NCBI RefSeq assembly: GCF_000234665.1
Contig: NC_018338.1
Coordinates: forward strand, 1,342,084 to 1,406,083
Reading direction: 5' to 3'
DNA from: Leishmania mexicana MHOM/GT/2001/U1103
Lineage: Eukaryota; Euglenozoa; Kinetoplastea; Trypanosomatida; Trypanosomatidae
Length of the DNA: 64,000 nucleotides
This document shows, in pieces, positions 40,353 to 49,305 of this stretch; within the stretch, counting starts at the first letter, position 1, and each line of letters opens with the position of its first letter. The notes below the pieces were generated by a model. The model had not been told where the DNA came from. It saw nothing but the letters and a program-made list of their open reading frames with translations, and searched no databases. The position numbers were made by a program, and so were the translations under genes.

Positions 40353-41082
40353 CGGAGAGCACGAGCGACACACCGTCTCGCTCTGACGGCGATGGGCAGA
40401 GAGGGAGGGAGGGCGAGATTCTAAAGTGCTCGGATGGCATTTGTGCTGCCGGAAAACAAGCGCATGCCGAAGACAAAGGAGGGGTGGCGAAATGGGACCG
40501 GAAGTGGTGCAGAGAGCCCCCCTCTTCCTCCTCCCTCCCCCCACACACACACAAAGGGGGGACACGGGTAAATAGAACAAAAGGGAAGGGCAGCGATCGA
40601 GGAGAAAAATGCCAGCACGGCACTTACCGCGTCGAGAGCACGGTCAGCCATAATAATAATAAAGAAAAGCTGTGCGTGGTTGTCTGCTCTTCTTTCCTTT
40701 TCCAGAGAGAGAATCCATCTCTGTGTGTGTGTGTGTGTCAAGGAGAGCGTCCACCCTTGAGTATGAACGGCCGCAGCACAATAGACTTCGTGCGTGAGGT
40801 GCACGCCTGCAAGCGCACTCGCATGTAGATGCACATACACAAGCAGACGTGGATGGCAGATGCGCACGATCAAGCCGCCTCATCTCGCCTCTCCTCGCAT
40901 CCCCCACCTCTTTCACTTTATCCTTTCGCGCGCGTGGGTGGGTGCGAACAAAAATATCCGCTGATGAGCGCAAAAATGCTCCAGCTCCTCCGCTTTGCTG
41001 CCCGTGCCTCGTTTTAACCGGCCGTCTTTTGCAGTGCACCGCTCATTGATGGACACACTGCAGCGCGTGGGGAGGAGCAGAT
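40353..41082. other. Intergenic region
   Basis: This is the 3' UTR of the zinc-finger gene and 5' flank of the PH-like gene. It includes a TG repeat near 40721-40738, and a short AT-rich run with AATAATAAT near 40651-40661. No gene is seen. Confidence 0.6.
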
Positions 41083-44000
41083 TCAACACCGCAAGAACCT
41101 CGCCTCCATCCTACCGCGCTGGCCGAGCTCCGCCGTGTAGTGCACAAGTAACCCCTCCTTCAGCGTATTTGCCTTCAGCAGGGCTTCATCTACAAAGATG
41201 CGATCCTGCGGGCGGGTGGTGCCGCTGGGCTGAATGAAAGCGCAGCGGTCCTGCACCTCACACACCGTTCCCCTCGCATCGGCGACGTCAGGAGTGTGGT
41301 TGAGGCAGAGCGGGCACCGTGCTTCGATGTAGACGAGCCCACACAGAGGGCACTTTGCGGGGCTGAAGGGAATCTCGTCGCTGCGGACCGGCGCAACCGT
41401 ACCAGCGGAGCTGGCTACGAGGGTGTCCAGCGGGCAAGCGTTTGATGTTCCACAGGACAGCGCATCGGAGAAGCTCGGCGATAGTGCCTGCACACGGTCC
41501 TTCAAATTCAGTAGCCCTACACAATGCCCCGGTGCGTCCCCGCGCCGCTTCTCTGTTGCCAGTCCGGTGATTTGGTGCGTTGCGTCGCCGCGGGGGTCGA
41601 GTTCTCCGGTACCTGCGGCAGCAGGTGAGTGGAATCCATCGTCACCATCTACGTCGCCCGTCAACGCTCCGTCGCCAGCAGAATCCCAGTGAGGCAGCAT
41701 CACCGTACTCCACGCTACTCGCTCAGCGCCACAGTGGATACAGTAGCGCTCGAACTGGACATTGGCCCGATCGCACGCGTGACACTCCCAGCAGGTCGAG
41801 ACGAGCATGTCCTGCGTCACTGGCCGCAAGGCGAGGCAGCTGACACAGACATAGCGGCACACGTCTGAGTTGCTGTTCAAGGAGCCACACTCCTCACACG
41901 TCCACAAGCCACCGTCCTCCAAAAAAGGACACAGAGCAGGTGGGTGGGTGCCGAGACACTCGTGGCACACCTCGACAGGGGAGAAGTGGCTCTGCGCGCT
42001 GCGACTGAAGACGTTCTGGGAGCCTGTCACCGCCACGCCACACACGCAGTCGACATGCGCAAGGATGCCCTTTAAGAGGGCGGAGAGACGGCGCGCCGTG
42101 AGGGATGCAGAGAGCCACGGGCGCAGTGTGTTGACGGCTCGCCCCAGCACCGTCACAACGTCCATGCGCACGGATAGCCAAGCATCACCGTCTAAGTTGC
42201 CCCACTCGCGCCGCAGGCAGGACAGCGTCCTCTCTATGGTCGGGCGTCTCTGAAGATATGCCCGAGTACTGACGTCGACTGTGGTCGCTGCGGAGCCGGG
42301 AGAAACGCCACTATCAGATGCCGAAGTCTTCGGTCTCACCGACACAAGCGCTGTCGGCAAAGCGGGGGACGATCTCTCCGCGAGCAGCGATTCTCTGGCA
42401 CAGCATTCGTTAAGCACTTCGCATGTGTGAAGCAGCGTTACAGCCGTCCAGTACCGTTGTGCCCTGTCACTGCCGCACTTTTGCGGCTGCGGTGCCAGCT
42501 CCACGTAAGCGGCACAGTATGGGCAGACGGCGCTACCCGCGTAGCGAGCCGGTAAGCTCGCGCTGCAGCCGCCACAGAGGCGCAAAGGCAGCAAGCACAG
42601 ACCCTTCTCCTCACAGTTTGCCGCGCACCCGCTACAGTGCTGCTGGTGGAGCGGCNCGGTGTCGTCTCGCGCCTGCATGCGGTGACAGTGGAGGCAGTAG
42701 TGGTGCACTTGGTGCCGCCGTTGGTTCGGCACTGCCTCGGCGGACATGGGGCTCGCGTGACCGCTAGCAGCGGGCACTCGCTCCGGCATACACGTGGCGT
42801 CTGCAGAGTCACCGCGGTGAACAAAAGGATCCGCGGAGCTGCCGCAACCCCGACACAGCATCACGAACGGGTTCACTTCCTCGTGACCGCAGTGGCAGCA
42901 CACGCGCGGTACGTTCACTGGCTCTCGGCACACAGCCTGCGGGAGACACTCCACCTGCGGGCATGAGGGGCAAATGCGCTCCAGCGAGCTGCGCCGCTGA
43001 TGACAGCCTGTGCATACCCACACAAGGCTGCGCTGCGCGGCATGGTCCATTTTGAAGCGGCCGCACTCGTGACAGACACCGACGGCGGTCGCGTACGTGG
43101 CTGCCCTCCGCGTGGTAGCTGACGCAGCACCGCGTCTCTGGTCTTTGTCGCAATCACAGTTGAAACAGCACTCGCGCTTCACTGATGTGGACGCCCCCAA
43201 GCCCTCAGATTCGGAGGCTGCTGCGGCGGAGTCCTGCTGGATGCACGGTCCTGTTGGCTCTCCGCAACGGAAGCACAGCAACGTCTGCCTAGCTGGATTG
43301 CGGGCCCCACAGTCTCGGCACTGCCACGTCGTGCGGGCGACAGCCCCGGCCAACGACGCCTTGTGCAGCAGCGTGTGGCCACAGCTGCGGCACTGGCGCA
43401 GCCGTTCGTCCTGCGCGTAGCCGCAGGCACCGCACAACACGTGGCTGTATCGCAGCGCTGAGCACACACAGTAGTTGTAGCGATCGCTGTTCAGTCGGCC
43501 GCAAGTGGCGCACTTCCACAGCCGGCACGACGGGGCAAGGTGGGCTGCGCGATTCCAAATGGTGTCGCCGTCAACGCGCCAGAGGGCGGCGAGGTGATCA
43601 AACGTGGAGGGTGAGCCGAAGTCTCTGGTGTAGCACAGGGCGTAGTAGGAGAGAAACGGCGTGTTGTGCGTTGAGGCGTCCACCCGGCACAGCAGCTCGT
43701 GCAGACACAGACTCAGCTCCATACTCGCACGGAGAGCCGAGACGAGAGCAGCTGTCAGCGGCACCGCGTAGTCCCGTAGCTGTAGCGCTGTTTCAACAAG
43801 CTCGAAAATTATGTCTGCGTTGAGCTCGTCACCAACGTAGCCCAAGGTTGCGCGGAAGACCGGGATGACGCGCTCCAGGATCGCGTGAGGAGGTGCACTA
43901 GGCACCTTGCTCACGTTTTCCCGTGCGTGCTTCTGTTGCCTCCCGATATCGCGCATGCGATCGCACATGCCAGCCAGCACGCACTCCACGTAGTAGCTGA

Positions 44001-45831
44001 TAAACAGCCCCGCATTATGAAACCCGACGAGGGCCGCGTATAATCTGTTCACTTCAGCAACGCTGCCCTCTTGTCCCACCAACCGACTCACAGCTGCCAT
44101 GGACTCCGTGACGGCTGGTGGCAGCGATAGCCACCCTTCTGGACGGGAGGCGCCGAGGGCCTCCAGAGCAACAACGGCCCCATATACGTCGCGCAGCAGA
44201 ACCTGCGACACGACGGAGTGCGGCGTCTCACAGAGTCCGGGGTCTGGCGCAGTCGTCATCGTCGGCTTGGGCGCTTTGTAGAGAGAGCGCACGACATGCG
44301 GGTAGCCGAGTGCGTTCAGCGTGGCAGTGACGTACGACATCGCTGTCTCCATCTGTTTCGAGTCACGGCCGGTGCTCAGCACTGTGCTGTGTGCGTGCAG
44401 GAGAGCCTCGACCGCTGCCTTGGTTGCCACAGGCGAGAGGTACGTCGCCAGTGAGACACCGCGCTGGGTGACGTGGGTGACGCACACGCCACAGTGCGCC
44501 AGGAAGCGCTGCGCCACCACCGCCGAGGCAAGTCCCTCCTCGCGGAAGTATTCGTAGGCAGCCAACAGAACGGTAAAGGGTGCCTGCTTGAGGGCTGTCA
44601 TGGCGAGCATGGCGCAATCGTGGCGAGTGCGGTCATCCATGTGGCGTGGAATTTGGCACAAACAGCACTGCTGAATCTGGAGGCGTGCCGCTAGAGTAAC
44701 AGCAGACGCGCTGCCTGCCCTACCCTTGCGTCTGCCCCTCGCGGAGCCGGTAAGAACCTGCACGATCTGCTGCAAAGACAGCTTGATCGCCCTATCGCTC
44801 ATGCAAGGATGCCACCGACGACCGACATGCAAGTCCTCCTCCGCTTGTGATGCGTAGAGGGCAGTGGCTGCACTCCTGCACTCCGCTCCACCGTCGCCTG
44901 TCGAACCATCCATTCGACGTGTGCGCACTTGGCATGCTTGCACCACCGCGCACAGCAGCGCTGGCGATGACGCCTCCACCACGCATCGCACCATCAACTC
45001 CATCTCAGGTAGGGACGAGACAAGACGGGTGCCCTTCCTCAGCGCGCAGCCCTGCACCAGCGACGTCATCCACTGCGCAACTGCTCCTGCCGCCTCAGCG
45101 TCCGGCCACGAAGCAAGCTGGCAGACGCAGTTGAGAAGCGTCTCATCCCATCTGCCGTCGGTGAACAAAGCCGACGACAACGGCGTTGTATTGTCGGCCG
45201 AGACGCTGACGTGGATTTCGTTGCACAGGAATCTTGCGAAAGGATGCATGTAGCTCCTCCAGAGAGACGTCTCTGCTCGCACCTCTGCCGGCGGTGCAAG
45301 AGACGCAGACGCCGTGGCGGAGCCGGCAGCATTCTGCAGCTCACTCAGCAGTGCTAACGCTCGCGCATGGTGCTCCTTTGGCGAGGACGCAACTGCTCCG
45401 GAGACTGCAGACGCAAAGCTGCACATCTCTTCCGCAAAAAGACGCGGGCAGGAACCCATGATGTGGTTACGTCGCAGTCGTGTGCCCATCGATGCTACTG
45501 CGGTGGACATGGAGAGCGGCGTAGAGGTACGCAGCGCCTCCTCGAGCGACTCAAGCGGCGGAAGCACACGCGGAGATATAAAAAGACGCGGTTGCGCCGC
45601 TGCTCTCGGTCGTCCGTGACCCCGATACGATGGCTGTGCCTCACGGCAGGCAATGGACGCATAGCTCGCCGATGCGTAGGTGCGGCGCATCGGCGCGAAG
45701 GCCTCATACAGATCGCGGCAAACTCGGCGCACTGCCCGCCACTTGAGAGTGGCACCTCCTGAGCATGTCGCAGCTTCCAGCGACCAGTAGAGCGCCGCCA
45801 ACGTCGGTGATGCGGCTACTTTCGGTTTCAT
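41083..45831 (-). CDS. Giant multi-zinc-finger protein (RanBP2-like/zinc-ribbon), 1582 aa
   Basis: One uninterrupted frame from ATG 45831 to TGA 41083 with a single ambiguous base (42656, residue near 1059). The first 750 residues are helical, possibly repeat-like, with no known motif. From about residue 768 there is a series of Cys4-type fingers: WKCATCGRLNSDRYNYCVC, CGACGYAQDERLRQCRSCG, WQCRDCGARNPARQTLLCF, WVCTGCHQRRSSLERICPSC, CCHCGHEEVNPFVMLCRGCG, then CHRMQ...CSGC and CPYC pairs (about 1040-1110), WTCEECGSLNSNSDVCRYVC (about 1310), CWECHACDRANVQFERYCIH (about 1345) and a final CPLCGLVYIEARCPLC (near 1495). Several follow the W-x-C-x2-C...N...C-x2-C plan of RanBP2 fingers, which bind RNA or proteins. 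A role in mitochondrial or nuclear RNA processing is possible but unproven. Confidence 0.82.
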   Translation of the reverse strand: MKPKVAASPTLAALYWSLEAATCSGGATLKWRAVRRVCRDLYEAFAPMRRTYASASYASIACREAQPSYRGHGRPRAAAQPRLFISPRVLPPLESLEEALRTSTPLSMSTAVASMGTRLRRNHIMGSCPRLFAEEMCSFASAVSGAVASSPKEHHARALALLSELQNAAGSATASASLAPPAEVRAETSLWRSYMHPFARFLCNEIHVSVSADNTTPLSSALFTDGRWDETLLNCVCQLASWPDAEAAGAVAQWMTSLVQGCALRKGTRLVSSLPEMELMVRCVVEASSPALLCAVVQACQVRTRRMDGSTGDGGAECRSAATALYASQAEEDLHVGRRWHPCMSDRAIKLSLQQIVQVLTGSARGRRKGRAGSASAVTLAARLQIQQCCLCQIPRHMDDRTRHDCAMLAMTALKQAPFTVLLAAYEYFREEGLASAVVAQRFLAHCGVCVTHVTQRGVSLATYLSPVATKAAVEALLHAHSTVLSTGRDSKQMETAMSYVTATLNALGYPHVVRSLYKAPKPTMTTAPDPGLCETPHSVVSQVLLRDVYGAVVALEALGASRPEGWLSLPPAVTESMAAVSRLVGQEGSVAEVNRLYAALVGFHNAGLFISYYVECVLAGMCDRMRDIGRQQKHARENVSKVPSAPPHAILERVIPVFRATLGYVGDELNADIIFELVETALQLRDYAVPLTAALVSALRASMELSLCLHELLCRVDASTHNTPFLSYYALCYTRDFGSPSTFDHLAALWRVDGDTIWNRAAHLAPSCRLWKCATCGRLNSDRYNYCVCSALRYSHVLCGACGYAQDERLRQCRSCGHTLLHKASLAGAVARTTWQCRDCGARNPARQTLLCFRCGEPTGPCIQQDSAAAASESEGLGASTSVKRECCFNCDCDKDQRRGAASATTRRAATYATAVGVCHECGRFKMDHAAQRSLVWVCTGCHQRRSSLERICPSCPQVECLPQAVCREPVNVPRVCCHCGHEEVNPFVMLCRGCGSSADPFVHRGDSADATCMPERVPAASGHASPMSAEAVPNQRRHQVHHYCLHCHRMQARDDTXPLHQQHCSGCAANCEEKGLCLLPLRLCGGCSASLPARYAGSAVCPYCAAYVELAPQPQKCGSDRAQRYWTAVTLLHTCEVLNECCARESLLAERSSPALPTALVSVRPKTSASDSGVSPGSAATTVDVSTRAYLQRRPTIERTLSCLRREWGNLDGDAWLSVRMDVVTVLGRAVNTLRPWLSASLTARRLSALLKGILAHVDCVCGVAVTGSQNVFSRSAQSHFSPVEVCHECLGTHPPALCPFLEDGGLWTCEECGSLNSNSDVCRYVCVSCLALRPVTQDMLVSTCWECHACDRANVQFERYCIHCGAERVAWSTVMLPHWDSAGDGALTGDVDGDDGFHSPAAAGTGELDPRGDATHQITGLATEKRRGDAPGHCVGLLNLKDRVQALSPSFSDALSCGTSNACPLDTLVASSAGTVAPVRSDEIPFSPAKCPLCGLVYIEARCPLCLNHTPDVADARGTVCEVQDRCAFIQPSGTTRPQDRIFVDEALLKANTLKEGLLVHYTAELGQRGRMEARFLRC
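42656..42656. other. Ambiguous base (N)
   Basis: A single undetermined base inside the zinc-finger gene makes one codon unreadable but does not break the frame. Confidence 0.98.
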
Positions 45832-47299
45832 TCGTCGCCCCCTCCGCTGACCAGCAACGGCATCGGAGGATTACATGAATCGATACAAAGAGAAAAAAAA
45901 ATGAGGAAGCAGGGGCCGCGCAAGGGAAAGGGAGAAGAAGAGGTGTGCAAAGAAACGTACCAGTGACCGCAGCGTCACACCCCCACACGAGTAGACGATA
46001 TAAACCGATTCGACGTGAGATTCGAAGAGACCTCTTTGGTGGCCTCGGTTGGGGCGGAAAGGCGGTGGTACACACAGATGCGTGTTTGAGCCGTTGCCGT
46101 TGCCTCGCCTCGTTGCCACTCACATCCCCTGAAGAAAGAAGGAGGGACTCTCTGTGTGGCACCCGCACGAGAGTAGAGGAAGCGTGCGGCGCAAAAGACG
46201 TTAGGTCAACGGCAGGGGCACTGACGCATACGCCTACACCCAACAATTCCCTTCCCACCGACAAGAGACGAAACCAAACAAACAACAAAAAAAAGAACCG
46301 AGATGGCAAAGTCGAGTGGTGGTCAACGGAGTGCGCCAACTCCCGTGTAGGGGGAGGCAGAGCGGATGAGGCGGAAGCTGGAGGGTGATGGCCGTCCGCG
46401 AGCTTGTGATAAAACCCCCGTTCCGCGCAGGGCAAGCAAGAAGAGAAAGGAGGCGAAGCAGACGTGTGAGAGGCGCCCAATCCAACGCGGAGCGAAGGAG
46501 GAGTGGCAAAAGAAAAAAGAAGACGCGGGAAGTCCCGGGAAAGCGTTCAAGTTTACACGCACCGAATAGCGTCCGCAGGGTCCATTCAGAGCGCTTCCGA
46601 CGCACCATCAGTTGGTGAAGAGCACGCATCGACGCGACCCAGTGTGAATGTGGGCGGTGACGGAGCGAGAGGGCAACAAGGGGGAAAGGGGGGGAGGTCG
46701 AGGGAGGGTGAGGCCATGACAGTCCTTCCTGTTTCTTTGGCCGACAAGCACCTCCCTGGCGGGACATCATGAGTCACGTACGGGAAAGCAGCGCTGAAAA
46801 CGGGCGCACCGCGGCGCGTTCACGCCGCATCCCCAGCCCTCCCATCTCCCCTGATCCCCCTGTTATGTGACGGCACCGGTAGTTGCTTCGGAGAACGTTG
46901 TTGATGCAGAGATGGCCACGTCTAATACGCGTCAGCAATACGAGATCAAATTGGCATCAGTGGTGCACAGCTCGTAAGAGGGAGTGAGATGAGCCCACCG
47001 ATTCACCGATGAAACACGAAGAGAGAAAAAGCTCATACCAGAGTTGGAGTACTACCAGAGCAGTTTAGAATACCACGAGGGCTCAAGGCAATGTGCGCGA
47101 TAGACGATCAACCCGATACGAGCGAATGACACACCAAAGAGGGGGAAGCTGAAGGATCACGATGCGGCAACGCTGCCACATCATATGGATGAAAAAGGGA
47201 GCAACAGAATCTGAGGTTTGAATACCACCAGTGCCAGTGCGAGCACCAACATGTAGCACTGCTGCGCACCTTCGTGCTTTCGAAGCCTGCGATCCGTGG
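45832..47299. other. Intergenic region, 1.5 kb
   Basis: This is the 3' UTR of the NDUFB7-like gene and the 5' flank of the zinc-finger gene. Purine-rich + strand lies near 45885-45940. No gene is seen; a frame running from 46480 into the start of the zinc-finger gene has low-complexity composition. Confidence 0.6.
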
Positions 47300-47977
47300 T
47301 TAAGCAGCCTGAGGACGCTTTTCCTCCGGCAGAGGGAATCCGGGCACCATGTCATGCACAATCTCATCCGGGATGAGCTTGTGACCGTACGCACTAGTCA
47401 TGGTACCCTTCTCCCAGTTCGTCGGCGAGAACTCAGAGCGCATGAGGGAGCGGTTCGGCTCCCGCCACATGGTCGGGTTCGCCGGGTCCTTCTCATCCCA
47501 CCCGCTAAGTCGCTGTGATGCTGCCAGATTCCAGTAGAAGGACGGCATGTAGTACGGAATGCCGAGGTAAAGAATGCTAGGGAAGAATTTCTTGTCCTCC
47601 GCTGTGTAGTCCTTCGTCAGCTCCATGAACTTGCTCTTCAGGAGCTGCAGGCGGTACGTCTCGTGCGCCCGGCATATCATCCACGACTCCTCGAACTCGT
47701 GGCAGTTCACTGTACCCCATGTCACCGGCTTCAAGTTCCGCATGCAACGGTTGAACGGAATCCAGCGGTGCACGCAATGATCACGATAGACGATAGGCAC
47801 CTGGTTCAGCTCCATGAAGTCGCGGGACACCGTCATTGGACGACGCTGGTGACCACGATCGGCACCGAACGGGTCCAGCTTGTTCCAGAGGAGCGGGTTG
47901 TCGTACGGTCCCAGGTTGACGGGCGGCATCGGCTCCCCCGGCTTGACCGATGCCAAGTCTTTGAGGTACTCCGTCAT
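47300..47977 (-). CDS. NDUFB7/B18-like complex I subunit (twin Cx9C)
   Basis: A 225-residue protein running from ATG 47977 to TAA 47300. Residues 55-110 match the B18/NDUFB7 subunit of NADH:ubiquinone oxidoreductase: VPIVYRDHCVHRWIPFNRC, then CHEFEESWMICRAHETYRLQ. The four cysteines (about 68, 78, 92 and 102) form two Cx9C pairs, the signature of coiled-coil-helix-coiled-coil-helix proteins of the intermembrane space imported by the Mia40/Erv1 route. The animal subunit has a nearly identical start to this block (YRDHC...IPLN.C). The protein is longer than the animal one, with about 115 extra residues at the C-terminus containing aromatic-rich SILYLGIPYYMPSFYWNLAA. No N-terminal presequence is seen, as usual for this class. 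Confidence 0.85.
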   Translation of the reverse strand: MTEYLKDLASVKPGEPMPPVNLGPYDNPLLWNKLDPFGADRGHQRRPMTVSRDFMELNQVPIVYRDHCVHRWIPFNRCMRNLKPVTWGTVNCHEFEESWMICRAHETYRLQLLKSKFMELTKDYTAEDKKFFPSILYLGIPYYMPSFYWNLAASQRLSGWDEKDPANPTMWREPNRSLMRSEFSPTNWEKGTMTSAYGHKLIPDEIVHDMVPGFPLPEEKRPQAA

Positions 47978-49017
47978 TGCGCTCCCACACTAAGAAAGCA
48001 GCAGAGGAGGTAAGCGCACAAAGCGTGAATATATATAAGGAAACACTACAGAAAAACGAAATGAGAAACACGAAACTCGCGGCGGTGAAAGGCAGGAGTT
48101 TCTATGACTCTTGCCGTTTGTCGCCACTGCTTGCGTGGTACACCGATCCCTCACTTGGACACGGAATCGGCAACAACAACAAAACCGCTACACATGCATG
48201 TACGCGTAAAAGCTACCTCTCACCGTGTTTGAATGCAGCGTGCGGGTGGTGGTGTGAGGTACACGCAACACACGCGCAGTCGCAGCAAGGCAGGGCAGGG
48301 AGAGAGATCAAAAATGGGAAAGAGATGAAGGTGTGTGGGGGGGAAGGAGTGTCTGGCAGTGTTTGCTGTGTGCAGAATGGCAGGCGGTCTCTGGAGATGG
48401 GTGGTCAACGCTAGAAACAAAAGAGCTAGAGGGGTTAGGGTCTCTCACGTGGTCAGACTGTGCACGCACGCCTGGTAAGAGGTCTAGGTTGATCAGGAGA
48501 CTGAAAGGGGGGCGAGGGAAAAGAGCTCGAGGAAGCTGCGCTACTTTACCACGACTATGCACCTATATGCGTGTGCGTGTGGGGGGTCTGTCAATCCTTG
48601 GTGAGAGACAGAGCCTCTGCTTGTGCGGTTGTATTCCCTATGCACGTCTGCTGTTGCGCTGTGCCGTCTGCTAAAATGTGAAATACAGCCGCTTGTATCT
48701 CGGTGCTATTCGCTAGAGCTAGAGCAAAAATAATTCCTGCTGCTGCTGGTTTTGGCGCGGCTGATGCGTTAGCAGCAACGACAGCAACAGACAAGATAAA
48801 ACACAGAAACGCAGCCGGCGTGCACGATGGGTTCGAGCATGGAGAACGATAGGAAGACGGGGCAGCAAGAGAGGGAGAGAGAATTCGAGCAGCGCACACA
48901 TTCATTTCACGACAGGTGACACAGCGAGTACGTTCGCAGGTGCTCAAAAAGAAAAACCGCGTGACAAACCCCCTGCCGCCCTCCGACGCGAGCATTTCAT
49001 ATGTTTATCATCGATCG

Positions 49018-49305
49018 CTAGCAAGTCGTTCGCGCTTTATGGAGAAACTCACGGCGCACGCTCAACAACGGTCGCCAATGAAATCGACTCCTCCTGTCCT
49101 GGTCGACCGTCTGCCAGGTGGCATTCGTGTGCCGCCGACGCATCGAATGACTCTTGTTACTCTTGGTTTGTGCAACATCGCCTTCCGCTTTCCTCATCTC
49201 CCTGCGGCCGAACTGTGATGGACGAGAGGACAAAGTGCACGCGTCATCGCCTAGGCCTCCCATCAAGTCGAAGAGCACAAACCACTTGCGAGCTATGCGC
49301 TGCAT
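49018..49305 (-). CDS. Possible small protein, 95 aa (doubtful)
   Basis: A minus-strand frame from ATG 49305 to TAG 49018, in the direction of the surrounding genes. It is basic (MQRIARKWFVLFDLMGGLGD, then many Arg/Lys) and third-position GC is about 65% by hand count, somewhat below what I expect of Leishmania genes. The upstream flank lacks a clear pyrimidine tract. No family is recognised. It overlaps a + strand frame with its own weak coding signals, so at most one can be real, perhaps neither. Confidence 0.2.
   Translation of the reverse strand: MQRIARKWFVLFDLMGGLGDDACTLSSRPSQFGRREMRKAEGDVAQTKSNKSHSMRRRHTNATWQTVDQDRRSRFHWRPLLSVRREFLHKARTTC
49039..49218 (+). pseudogene. Short + strand frame with uL30-like motif (doubtful)
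   Basis: A 59-residue frame from ATG 49039 to TGA 49218 on the opposite strand to all genes. It contains VPPTHRMTLVTLGLCNI, resembling the PPKHRATLxALGLxxI core of ribosomal protein uL30 (bacterial L30/mitochondrial L30). The rest of the uL30 fold does not follow in any frame. If the likeness is real this is a decayed or frameshifted copy; chance resemblance is just as possible. Third-position GC is only about 54% by hand count. Confidence 0.15.

Noticed and set aside
45704..46480. A 258-residue minus-strand frame overlapping the start of the zinc-finger gene
   Set aside because: Ser/Pro/Leu/Phe low-complexity composition typical of translated pyrimidine-rich 5' flanks; it overlaps a clearly better gene.
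48591..48905. A 104-residue minus-strand frame with a hydrophobic, signal-like segment
   Set aside because: Third-position GC is low for this genome, no pyrimidine tract upstream, and much of the hydrophobic run comes from GCT/GCA repeats.
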